Below, piece by piece: positions 32,007 to 42,909 of a stretch of DNA of 64,000 nucleotides. The stretch comes from Dactylorhiza incarnata (lineage: Eukaryota; Streptophyta; Magnoliopsida; Asparagales; Orchidaceae). A program made the translations under genes and the position numbers. The DNA lies in NCBI GenBank assembly GCA_033032865.1, contig JAWHQI010000733.1, positions 186,001 to 250,000 on the forward strand, in the 5' to 3' direction. The notes under the pieces were generated by a model. That model searched no databases, was not told the DNA's origin, and saw only the letters and a program-made list of their open reading frames with translations. Positions within the stretch are counted from its first letter, which is position 1, and every line of letters begins with the position of its first letter.

Positions 32007-32614
32007 CTAAGTTATCAAGGCGCGCACCTAGGCGCGCCTGAGGCGCCGGGCGCATCGGGCGCACCCCATTGCGCCCCAGCAAGGCCTAGGCGGGCGATGT
32101 GCCTGAGGCGCGCCTAGGCGCGCCAAGGAGCACCCGAGGCGCACCCAAGGCGCACCTGAGGCGCACCTAGGCGCCCAAATGCTGAAATTCAGCGATTTGG
32201 GCGCCCAATTCGCTGAAATTCAGCGATTTGGGCGCCCAATTTGCTGAATTTCAGCGATTTCCGCGAATTGGGGGCCCAATTCGCAGAAATTCAGCGAATT
32301 GGGCGCCCAATTCGCAGAAATTCAGCAAATTGGGGGCCCAATTCGCAGAAATTCAGCGAATTGAGGGCCCAATTCCCAGAAATTCAGCGAATTGAGGGCC
32401 CAATTCCCAGAAATTCAGCAAATTGGGGGTCTAATTCACAAAAATTCAGCTAATTGGGTGCCCCCCATTCGTTGATTTTCCATGAATTGGGCGCCAAATT
32501 CACTGATTTTATTTTTCCCCATTTTTGCGCCTCACGTGCCTCAGGCGCGCACCCGCGCCTAGGCTCCTGGGCTCATTTGCGCCTCGGTGCGCCTTGCGCC
32601 TTTAATAACTTTAG
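32007..32614. mobile_element. hAT-like non-autonomous element with internal 31-bp repeats
   Basis: 608 bp flanked by the perfect 8-bp duplication ACAGGCCG (31999-32006 and 32615-32622). Terminal inverted repeats are CTAAGTTATCAAGGCGCGC and CTAAAGTTATTAAAGGCGC. The subterminal parts are dense in GGCGC/GCGCC words. It was inserted exactly across the right end of element I's LTR. No transposase. Confidence 0.88.
32195..32452. repeat. 31-bp tandem repeat inside the hAT-like element
   Basis: About eight units with GGGCGCCCAATTCGCAGAAA and TTCAGCGAATT blocks, one unit 39 bp long. GGGCGCCC and GAAATTCAGCGAATT make each unit partly self-complementary. Confidence 0.9.
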
Positions 32615-33103
32615 ACAGGCCGGAATGGCTGCAGGACCGCCCAATCCTACCGCTGGGTCCGTCGGCCTGTTCAGGGTCTGGCGGATCCCGTCGGTTCCTC
32701 AGTCCCCTCCTGTTATCGGAACCACCCCGGATTCCCCTTCTGAAGCCTCTCTGATCCGTCTTGGCTGATTCTCGGGTCCTCTGGACCCCTCGCCCTCCGT
32801 TTCGCGCACAGTAGCCCGATCGGCTCCGTAAACAACAGTCGGTTGTTGTATGTGAGAAAGTTCTCCGTCCGATCCTTCGTCCCTGATGTGTTTCCCTTGT
32901 AGGCTGTGTGAGGAGGGATTTGATCTCCTCTAGGCGTGCATCCCATCGTTCTTCCAGATTTTTTGTGGAAGATTTGATTTGTTCTTTGATTGCCGCCATC
33001 GTGTCCGCCAATCCCACATAGTTTTCCTCGATGGCAGCCAAACGAGCGTTCTCGGCCTCGGAGTGCATCACCATGGTCGCAGGAAGGATGCTATGATACC
33101 AAA
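32615..33103 (-). pseudogene. gag start of a small LTR element P (broken)
   Basis: Minus-strand start ATG at 33072-33074: MVMHSEAENARLAAIEEN then KNLEERWDARLEEIKSLL, a coiled coil like the beginning of gypsy-type gags, followed by loss of frame. Between it and the LTR is TTTGGTATCATAGC (minus strand, about 33090-33103), close to the tRNA-iMet primer site TGGTATCAGAGC. Confidence 0.6.
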
Positions 33104-33430
33104 TGTTATGATCTAGGGAGGAGAAGGCGAATAAGAGAGGAATACTATAAAGAGAGAAATTAGGGTTTAGGAAGAAGGAGAGGATGCCTGATAATAATAT
33201 TTGCTGCCTACTCCAAGAGAAGTCCTGGGTTATATACTACCCGGGACCAAGGGGGCCGGCCAGCCCCCCATGGGCTGAACCAGTGTGGTTCAGCCCCAAT
33301 TCTTCTTAATTAATGTTGGCGGGCTGAACAGTATGGTTCAGCCCGGTCTTCCTCCGCCGTCGCCTTTGGCCTTCGCGCATATTGATATCCTCTGAACCGG
33401 ATACCATTTGGGGGTGTAATATGTTGGCCA
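33104..33430 (-). repeat. 5' LTR of element P (right border approximate)
   Basis: Begins (plus strand) TGTTATGATCTAGGG directly next to the primer-site-like sequence. TATA-like AGTATATAACCC lies on the minus strand near 33225-33235. GGGCTGAACCA(G)TGTGGTTCAGCCC hairpins lie at about 33272-33340. The U3 end is placed near 33430, where gag sequence of Q starts, and could be off by 20 bp. Confidence 0.5.
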
Positions 33431-33858
33431 CACGAGGTCAGATATCTGTTGCCGCGTCCAATGCACACAATACAACGTTGGGCCCTCCATGTAGATAGTT
33501 TCAAGGGGAACCTTCTAGTTGGCGAAGGTGTGGAGGTTGAAGAGTTGTTCGGGGTTGGTGATCCAACCGAGGCGGTCGGTGCTACCGAACACAAGAATCT
33601 CAATCAGGCAGAGATAAATTGGGTGGATGTCTGCAGTGGGTGATGAAACCCTATATAGTCAATGACGGGCCGAGGGGGTTGTTGCGGTGGTGTCGGAGGG
33701 GCCAGTGGGCGATTGACCGCCGTGGATGCGAGCTTTCGAAGGTGGAGAGTGAGATCTTCAAGTCGAGCTTCGAGTCGATCCAAGCGAGTGAACTCGTTGG
33801 AGGCTGAGGCCGGGGCATCCTCGTTGCCGCGGAGGGCCATGAAGTGGGTCCGGGGCAT
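33413..33858 (-). pseudogene. gag fragment of element Q
   Basis: Minus strand. A start such as MALRGNEDAPAS (ATG at 33838-33840), coiled LDRLEARLEDLTLHL, a Pro-rich linker, and after frame changes the gag core FGSTDRLGWITNPEQLF ... VPLETIYMEGPTLYCVHW, the retrotransposon gag pattern 'DGxDPxGWIxxxEQxF ... SFYMEGPALSWxxW'. Element P's LTR cuts it off. Confidence 0.55.
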
Positions 33859-33859
33859 G

Positions 33860-34360
33860 TAACTGATGAGCCGAAGAAGTGAATGGAGCGACGAAAATGC
33901 TGGAGGTTGTGGACGACAACATTCATCGTTGCAGGGCGAGGAAGTCGGTTGAGGCGCATAATGACGTCGAGGAAGGCTGCGGAGGTGGTGTGTGGGATAT
34001 TGGTAGGAGACATGAGCTGGAAGAGTTGTTGGATGTGGCGCGAACAAGGATTACGACGTCATCGACATGCAAGAGTGTCGAGCAGAGAAGGACAATGTGC
34101 CATAGAGGCGTTTGAAGAGAGACTAGTGCAGCATGGTGGTGAGCCCGAGGGGGTTGTTACTGAAACAGGGTGATCGATGGAGCAGTTATTGGACCAGGGG
34201 CCGCAGAAGCCAACGGAACTGTAACATAATGCAGAATTGGTGGGGCTATCGTGTGTATGGCGAGACTGAGGGGCGTAGTTGGAATTAGGTAATTGGCGGA
34301 GCAGTTACTGTATTGGGGGGGGGGGGGGTCTCGGAATAGAGCAGAACTGGCTGCGGAGCC
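33860..34360. other. unassigned sequence
   Basis: No gene or clear element border. Contains a 14-base G-run at 34314-34327. Probably the non-coding 5' part of Q and the unassigned U3 of the following copia LTR. Confidence 0.3.
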
Positions 34361-35284
34361 TGGTGTAAGACCTGAACCTGATAGTATATAAATATTGTAC
34401 TATAGTTTGTGAAATATAAGAAAAAATATTCCCCTATGATGAAAAAAGAGAGAAAGTATACTGAAGAAGATAGACAACAACAATCTAATACACAACAATT
34501 CTTCTTCTTCTTCTTCAGCTCTCTGGTTTTACAGAAAAGATAGAACAAATCTCTATACTGGACAACACAAAAAGTCTTCTACTTCTTCTTCTTCCTCTCT
34601 TTGCAAGAAGCATACAGATATACATAGATCATCTTCAGGATCTGGAATTTCACAATCCTTGCACCTCTCTCTCAAGCAGGATTCATCTACTGAACAGAGA
34701 TTCATACAAAGTCTAAGTGCCTGAATCCTCAGTGACTTCTGCAGGAGGATTCAATCAGAATAATCATCTTCTCTTCTTCTTCTTTACTCCTTCTTTCACT
34801 TTTGTAAACTGAGTAAAAAGTCCTTAAAATCCCTCGTAAATGGATTCAATGGTTCAAGATCTTCTTATCAAAAGATCTAGCTTGGTTATAAGAGTCTCCT
34901 TAACAAAAGACTCAGACCGTGGTTCAAGATCTGCTTATTAAAAGATTTAGCTTGGTTCTAGGAGTCTCCTTATCAAAATAATCGACCCTGGTTCTAAGAG
35001 TCTCCTTATCTTAAGACTCAGACACTGGATAGTGTATTCCTACCAGAGTGGTAGAAGAGTAGAGTACCCATATTTTGGGGAACAACTATAGATCTTGTCT
35101 CAATCTGTGCTGTGAATTTTCTATGCTGTTCATTCTTTATTTCTGCAATTCTGTGTTTGTTTTATTCTGGATTTGATTTCTGAATGCATAGTTGTTAGAA
35201 GTATTTTATTGTTCTGTGCATAATTTATAGAAAAGTTTTAAAACTATATTCACCCCCTCTAGAGAATACTAAGAGGACTCACTG
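34361..35284 (+). repeat. 5' LTR of SIRE-like copia L (left border uncertain)
   Basis: TATA box GTATATAAATAT at about 34383-34394, then repeated GGTTCAAGATCT / GAGTCTCCTTATC blocks (34850-35020) and an end with TTCACCCCCTCTAGAG as in SIRE-like LTRs. The last few bases of the LTR and the primer site are at 59996-60019, beyond solo LTR K. The LTR start is not clear and may lie further left. Confidence 0.6.
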
Positions 35285-36621
35285 TGTCACGACCCGTCTC
35301 AACGAGAGTCAGAGTGCGCTTCGAGCGGGTCGTGATGCCACAGGCATGGGTGGAAGGAAAATCCATGCCTGCTGAGGCGGAAGTAGAGAAGCTGATAATA
35401 AGTTTTAAAATAGTTACTTTTGAGTAAAACATGTTGATTTATTGCGGAAGCTTTAAAATATGATAGCTTGAAACATGTGCACATGCATTTTAGTAAAAAC
35501 TCAAGATACAAGTTTTGGAACTTATTTTTATGCAGTGATCATCGCAGATGAATGAGCATGCAAATATGTCAAATTATAGTACATATAATATTTAGCCTAA
35601 CAGTTGTCCATGGAACATGAGAAAATGGCTGATCGTAATTATTACATAACAGAAACATCAAACAGTAAAAGAAATGAATCATAAAAACAAAACCTGAAGC
35701 TTGACGCAGATCGGCCTCAGAGAGCAAGTGGCGCGGCACGAACACTAAGACAAATTCAAACAGAAGGAAAATGCCTCAGAACATGAAAATCAACATTGAA
35801 TCAAGTTAATAATTTAAAAGTAAGCTGAGGAAGCAGGAGTACAGAGTACCAACTCTACTTGTAGCAAACCAACAACCAGACAAGTAATTGAGTCTAACAA
35901 AGATACTTAAATTTTCTTTTTGTTCATAGCCTACTTCGGGTAAAGCATACAAAGATAATCATGTAATAACATAAGTTGTAACAAGTGAAAGTGTAGGTGT
36001 TTTTGTTTGATGCACAGGATTCATGATTCAGACGGATTCATGATCCAGACGGATTCAAGTTCAGATTCAAGACTTGCCAGAGATTCAGGATTATTGCCGG
36101 TGAACTCTAAGGGGTGGCTCTTGCGAGCCCTCAAACTTGAGCTAGGGAGTTCATGCTAGCTATGACCGGTCCTTTATTCCCGTTAGGGATTCAAGAGGGA
36201 ACCCAAGTCAAGGAGTTTGCATCAGTTAGAACCCTACCGTTCAATTGTTTACTTGTGTCATTAATGATATAATTCATGATTGAGTGATTCTAGCATATCA
36301 AGATATATAACCAAATACTGATTCAGATATACAAGAGCAAATTTTAGAAATGTGAAATGGGATGAATCAAGTTATATAACGTTATTAAACTAAGTCTTGC
36401 GTTCAAGCATACCTAAGGAGCAAGAGGAGCTGATGACACCCAAAATAGAGAGTTTTGAATCTTGCGAGTCCGAGAGTCTAAGGTTTCTATTAACAAGACG
36501 ATTATTCAAGCAAAATGCGCAGGAGCAAGTTTGACATGCATCGATTCTAGGATAACCAATACTCATTTACATTAAGTCATTTTATGGCGCGATTAACTCC
36601 TAAATAAGATGTGTACGATAC

Positions 36622-38089
36622 TGATGAGTCCCAATAATATACACAATTTTGGACTCATTTGGGCTTGTTTTCATGCATTTGCACTTCACTTTTAGTATGT
36701 TATTGCTTATATTTCATTGCTATACAATTCTCACATGGAGTGCACATTTTGGTCCATTGTGGTGTGCAATTGCGCACTATTCTGCTGGGGGTAAGCACAT
36801 GGTGCTCCACATATCTTTATTTTATTGTTTTCAAGATCGCACGGCCGTGCGTTTATCCTTCATGCATGATTTGATTGATCGTGCGTTTTCATTTTGCTCA
36901 AAATATCATGAAAATCTGCCGTCGGATTCTGCCAGTGCGTTTTCTTCATGCACGAGCCCAGCCCGTGCGTGAGTAAAACGCACGAGCAGATGCTGTTTTC
37001 TAAAATATTATGTTTTTTTCTGCGCCTGTGCGATTCCTTCGCGCACGGTTGACTCCGAACGTGCGTTTGGTCGTGCGTGAAGGATTTTCTGACATGTTTC
37101 TATTTAAGTCCCGATTTTTAGGTCATTTGGGCCGATTTAGCTCCGCCATTTCCGCTGCAAGGAGAGCTCCAGCTCCGTTTTCTTCCACCTTCCATGAGGG
37201 CTTTGCCCTAGGACACCTCCATCATCCTCAAGCTTCCAAGGAGGGGATTCTAGCCCTACACTCATCATTAAGAGAGGAAAGCTTCACACCGGAGTAGATC
37301 GGGTCGTGAGACGAAGAAGACGGGTCCATTGGGAGGAAGTGACAGCCCCCCTCTACCCGGACGTAGTTGCGGACCGAGCTAGGACGCGGATTGACAACCC
37401 GGCGATTCCTACCGTGAATCCCAATGAGGCTTCAGATGTGGTCGATTCTTTTGCACTCTTTCCTTTTGTTTTGATGAATGTAATTAGATTTCTCATATTT
37501 AGATGATGTGCACTATGAATCTTGCTTTGTAATGTTGATTTCATGTTTATGAGATTATATTTTGTTCATATGTATATTCGAGGTGCGCCACCAAATCCAT
37601 TCCACCCCACTCCATTCCACTTTGCCAACCCGCCATTCCATTCCGTGTGCCTACTCTTCCATTACGCTTGACTACTCTTCCACTACGTGAGCCTACTCTT
37701 CCATCTGCCAAGCTAAGCGGTGCTAAAGGCCCATGTAAACCATTCGCCTTACGAAGCAGCGCGCTCAAGGCCTGCACAGTTCGATTCCGCTTGCCTTCTC
37801 GTCCATCCACCCTTGCGAAGCAGCGCGTACAAGGCCTGTCTTGTTTCCATCCTGCCCAACGAAGCAGTGCGCTCAAGGCCTGCATAGGAGTAGTTGTTAG
37901 CTTTTTATTTTATTCTGTCATCAAACAAAGCCATCCTCCCTGCATAATTCCAACCATTGGACTTCAATCTCAAGTCCTGCCTCGAAGGATAACTCCACCT
38001 TGCCGTGTTCCTTGAGAGATCGATACTTGGGGATAACTTCCCATTTTTATTACTTGTGAACGACCGGTACACTTGCCGTGAGTGCATCA
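36622..38089 (+). repeat. 5' LTR (type a) of the A complex
   Basis: 1468 bp. U3 contains several GCACG/CGTGC inverted motifs (about 36836-37080), a TATA-like TATTTAAG at 37101-37108, and in U5 three copies of a GCGCGCTCAAGGCCTGC module (37740-37885). It is roughly 98-99% like 57241-58710. Confidence 0.92.
37101..37108 (+). promoter_or_regulatory. TATA-like box of type-a LTR
   Basis: TATTTAAG, kept at the same place in all four A-family LTRs of the window. Confidence 0.5.
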
Positions 38090-38095
38090 AGTTTT

Positions 38096-38113
38096 TGGCG
38101 CCGTTGCCGGGGA
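38096..38113 (+). other. primer binding site, tRNA-Asp
   Basis: TGGCGCCGTTGCCGGGGA, complementary to the 3' end of plant tRNA-Asp including CCA. It starts 6 bp after the LTR end. Confidence 0.85.
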
Positions 38114-38343
38114 TCACAGTCGTGTGAGTTTTCTTGAGAGGGAGAGCCAAGAGATAGTAGTTCTTCCAGTGTTTATAGCCGCCTTATTATTTTTGTTTGC
38201 TTTTTAAATTTATATTTTTTGTTATTATTTCTTCTCTCCTATTTTAAAGTTTTAAGCAAGTTTAATCCAAGGAGTTTTATTAGTTTGTGTAGATTTCCTT
38301 GCAAAGAATTTCAGTTTCGTTTTATCTGCTTTTATTGTTGAAA

Positions 38344-39285
38344 ATGTCTTCATGGGATATTTCTCCTGGCACTTACGACATGATGGTCTATTATATAGAC
38401 CAAATGAATGAGTTAAATGCTAGGCAGTGTAGGAACGTTGTTTGCTTGTTGTGTCGAGGAGAGGGTCATGAATTGAAGGACTGTCCTAGTCTTTTCAATC
38501 CTGACCGCCGCTCCTCCACTCATGACAACATTGTCCCCATCACTCATTCTTTACCCATGGAGGCAATCGTGCCCTCTACCCCCGATCTTATTTCGTGCAT
38601 GGACTCCTCACTCCCTATGTATGGCTTCACTCCAAGTGATGATGACCACTCATCTGTTGGCCAACAAGGAGAGGAATGGGAGCTCCTAGATGCACCTGAG
38701 TGGGATGAGGAAAGTATTCTTTCCATCGGGGAGGCATTAGCAGATCTTTTTGCGGAGGAACCAAATCTTTTTGTTCCTCCAATTTCTTTGCAAGATTTTT
38801 CTACACACATTCTTTATGATCCTATCGAAGTGAAGGAGTGGGGTTATGCTTCTGACTCGGAGGATGCTCCAAAGTGGGATGAGGAGTTTGTTTTCCCCGA
38901 AGGGGAGAATGAATACTTTGAACACGATGGTGCACCTCGGTGGGATGAGTAGGATACTCTCTCTGATGAGGAGGTTTGCACTTCTTCATGGGACGAGGAG
39001 GTCCAAACCACCACTGAGGCCCTTGATTTCTTGGGTTCCCCTCGCTATGATACTTACGATGATGATAGCGACATATCCTTGGATCCTGCCGGGAGTGAGA
39101 CCGGGATCACTCCCCGTTTGATTTTTATTCATGTTCTTCTTCTTTTTTATTTCTTAATCCCCTTTCTCTATCTAAGCTTGTGCAGGTTGAGCCTTCACAG
39201 GTACTTCAGGAGGACTTGGAGCATTCTGCTCAAGTCAATGATGAGTGTATCCTATCATGTGAGGAGGTTGATCCCCCCTCCGTAG
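38344..39285 (+). pseudogene. A-family CCHC zinc-knuckle protein (internal 1)
   Basis: Starts MSSWDISPGTYDMMV. Residues about 37-50 form a CCHC knuckle, CLLCRGEGHELKDC. The rest is acidic, with four WDEE-type repeats (PEWDEE, PKWDEE, PRWDE, SSWDEE). An in-frame TAG at 38950-38952 lies in the third repeat; the same frame then stays open to 39285. A further acidic frame follows at 39186-39539 (VEPSQVLQEDLEHS...). It has the place and the knuckle of a gag but no recognisable capsid region. Function is unknown. Confidence 0.65.
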
Positions 39286-39539
39286 AGGAAGCCCCACTCA
39301 CTGCCTTCTCCTCCTACTGCCTCCCTGGAGATGATACCTTGCTGGGCAAGGATAGTTTTGGTGAGTTGAGTGAGGATTCCTCCTCTTCTTACTTTTTATT
39401 CCCTCTACCTGTGAAGAGCAGGTATTATTTATATTCGGGTAGAGGCGTGACTGTTCTGTCGCCGTATCGGTACCCGCTACCGACACGCATATTAGAACAG
39501 TTACCTGTGCATTTCCTTTTTCATAGACCCATTAGCTAG

Positions 39540-40757
39540 AACTGCTTTAAATTTGAATAAGTCGTGCTGGGAGGACAATAACCCCAGTAGTTATCTTACA
39601 TTTTCCTGCATTTCTTATTTCATCTTGTTTAGTTTAGTTAGCTGTATTTTATTTTATTTTTGTACATGTTCTTTTGTTTTTGCGGAGCTCACCCCTGCAG
39701 GTCATTCTTCTGGCGGATGCTGCAACTTTGTCTTGGTTTACACGCGTCTTCTAGTATGCTCACCTGCTGAGCATTGGGTACTCTCTTTTCCGAGACTTCA
39801 TTTTGAATTTCATGGTTCTATCTTGTGTTGGATTGTTTAGTTTAATCAGGGGGAGAGATATTTATTGTACCCACTGCACGTGCACATCTCAGTGCATGCT
39901 AGAAGTATTTTATTTCAGTCATTTTATTTGTTCATCTTCATCGCACACCACTCCACCCACTTGAGCGCGCACTCACTTGTGTGTGTGTGTTTCCGTTCAT
40001 GCTTATCTTGGTTTGGAATGTGAAATAGGATGTTAGCTTAGGAATTGCAAATCAGAGTGCGATGTTGACTCTTGCAGTGCTCTAGTCGCATCTGCATGTT
40101 CTAGTGAAATTTGAGTAAAATTAGATTATTTCTATGCATTTAATTTACGATTAGTGTTTTTGCGTAGTTTTAAATTTATTATACTCAATTGGTGAATGTG
40201 AATGAAATTGGCGGTAGCACGGTTTTGTGTGTAAGCAAGCGCTAGTTGTGTGTTGCTCGAGTCGGAAGGAAGGTTTACCTTTCTCGTGGGCTAAGAACTT
40301 GCCCCAAGCGACTCTTGAAGCATGGGCGAGAGCATCTCATTTTGTTAAACGTGATGTAGGCCATCTAGTTGGCTAGTTTGAGCTTTGATTTCCATGACCC
40401 ATTCGCTTACCCTTGCAAGACAATTTGTGCCTACCCCTCCTTTGTTTCAGCTCTTCTTTCAATCACCAAAGCCTGAAACTTATCCTATTATCACAACCAA
40501 GTAGAGAGTTAACTGATATCATATTTCTTGATTTGGTGTGATGTTTGGAACCTTTGTGATGCGAAAGAAAAAGTGTATTGTGTGCTGAAAACATTGTTGT
40601 AAACCAACCGGGGGATAAAAGAAAAAGAACAAAAAAATGAAGTTAAAAGAAAATTGGAATGAAAAGAAATCCCTTTGAGCGTAATAGAAAATTCAGTTGG
40701 TATTTGTTGGAGTAGGCTGTGTGCACACCCAGTTTTCAAGCCAAGTCTGGGGGGTGT
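39540..40757 (+). other. non-coding internal region of A (internal 1)
   Basis: No coding frame. Parts are homologous to 55500-56720 of internal 2, for example GAGCGCGC after CACCACTCCACCCACTT, and AAGAACTTGCCCCAAGCGAC. CTTTGAGCGTAATAGA near 40674 and the AAGTCTGGGGG at 40743 echo the purine tract. Confidence 0.6.
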
Positions 40758-42845
40758 TGTAACACCCTGCCAGTACAAAAAGTATAACAGCAGGTCCGGC
40801 CGGGACCCCACGCCATACAAACCACACTAGCTAGGAGTTAAAAGGTGATAACCAGAAAGGTAACAACTAACGAGAGTACAAAACGTAAGCGGAAGCATTA
40901 ATTAAACCATTCAAATAGACATGTCCACTATCATAGGAATGAATCCAGAAATAAGAGTTACGGCCTTAGGGCCTTACATCAAATCAACGTACAAAACTCT
41001 AAAAAAAACATACATCGGCACGCAGGCCGGCAATACATGAGAAAACAGGAAAAAGGCTGGCCTTCGAGGGCCAACTCAGCAAAAGGACAGCAAGAGGACC
41101 AACGCCCGCTATTTCCCGTTAGGCTCACCTGCACCTGCATAAGAACATTCCACCAAGCGGTGGTAAACAAGGCAACGGTCAGCACAGCTGACCAAATTAT
41201 AACGACCCCACCCCTTTCCCGGGGTGGCGGAGATTCTACCCTGCAAGTAAGCCATACTAGCACAAGCACTAAACTAAAGAGAGTGCAACTACACAAGGTG
41301 AGGTTTCAAGCACAATCAATCTTCTAGGTTGAGCATCAAAAGAAGGGAACCTAGGTATGCACATGATGTTGGTTGGGTTCACCCGAAGGTTTCCCACAAC
41401 CGCCTAAGCAAACCGCATGAGGCTAAACATAACATCAAATTCACAACACTCCACCCTAAGGGTCACAACCTTAGGTGGGAAACAAGAGCTTTTGGTCGGT
41501 CTAGGTATGACACCTTCCGCGACCTCTCCCATGATCACACGGCTTTCATGAGGAAGGGACCTCTCGCCGATCTGCATGGAAACGGGTTCGGTTCAGCTTT
41601 GCCCGTGCTCTAATCGTCGCGATCTATCGCACGACGCGGGTACGGCTTCACCTCGGCCCGTAAGGGTTTAGCACTTTCAAGTGCTACACAAAAACATACG
41701 CTACGCACCTAACCCCTTCACAAGGATCTAGGCTTCGCGAATTCTCAACAAGGGAGGTACATACGCTCCGCATCAATAACGTGGTGAAGGTTTGCCTTCA
41801 TCCAAAACTCAAAGCATGGGGCTTTCGTAGGGATCTTCACAAGACGCCTACACTTAACTCCCGCAATACTATAGGTGAGTTCACGGAGTCATTCTCCGGC
41901 ACGCATTCTAGGTCTAACCTAAATGCAACGTCGCAAATCAAGCATCACCGATTCGGGCTCACGGCCACGAATAGGCTTCACACAAAATGCCTAAATCCGC
42001 ACGACTACCGGATTTTCTACATGCAATATGCCGGGGACGGACACAATCTACCCGGAGTCCCGAAGGACTTGAGGAAATCCTACACTTCACCCATTTGGTG
42101 AAAGAGATACCTCATGCAAGCAAAGAGAGAGGAATAAATGGACAAATACACGTCCAAAGTTCGGGAGGAAGAATCGTTACCCTAGACGTGTTCCTCTTCG
42201 CCATGGATCCGAGATTCTACGCGGAGGGAAAGAACCGCACCGGGCTGCACTCTCCGGATCTGGAAACGGCTCGCGAAACGGAGCTCCGGAGCTCCGTCAA
42301 TGGCGAAATCTCCTCTTCTTCTTCCTTGCCCCCTTCTTCTTCCTCTAGCCTAGGAGAGAGAAACACTAGGAAATAATGAGGGTTTAATCCCTCTCCAAAG
42401 CCTTAAGACCCCCCAGCAACAAATCCCAGCCGTTGGATCGAATTCCAAGAGATTTGATCGGTCGGATCTTCTTCTCCGCTCAAAATCGCGGAACAGAATA
42501 AACAGGGCGCACGATCACAGGCGCACGGTCAGTGGTCGTGCGCGACGAGGGCAATGGTCGTGCGCACTATCCGGGACAGAACTCTGAATTCTTGCGAATA
42601 AGCGCACGATCGCTGGCGCACGATCACTGGTCGTGCGCGGAGAGGGAAATGGTCGTGCGCACTGTCCGAGACAGAACTCGATTCTCTTCTGAATTAACGC
42701 ACGATCGCTGGCACACGATCACTGGTCGTGCGCGATGAGGCCACTGATCGTGCGCTAAGAGCAGACAGGGAAAATTCTAGCCTGCTTCACGTGCCGCACT
42801 ACCACTCCGCCTACTTCGCGGAACTACCAGATTTGGGGTGTTACA
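40758..42845 (-). repeat. 3' LTR of element B
   Basis: 2088 bp. The left neighbour of pol on the minus strand; the purine tract adjoins it at 42846-42860. A cluster of GCGCACGATC / GGTCGTGCGC motifs lies at 42508-42765. Confidence 0.95.
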
Positions 42846-42909
42846 ACTCCACCCTCCTTAAAAGAATTTCGTCCCGAAATCCAGGAAACAGTAATAGCAT
42901 AAATTACAG

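Noticed and set aside
36649..36972. Small frames in type-a LTRs (also at 57268) as genes
   Set aside because: They lie in U3 over the palindrome cluster, and the two copies exist only because the LTR is duplicated.
38096..38113. tRNA-Asp gene fragment
   Set aside because: Only the complement of the 3' end is present, directly after an LTR. It is a primer binding site.
40979..42376. Several 90-130-codon plus-strand frames repeated at 48034-49431
   Set aside because: They lie in the two LTRs of element B, antisense to its genes, and show no protein likeness. Their duplication is due to the LTR pair.
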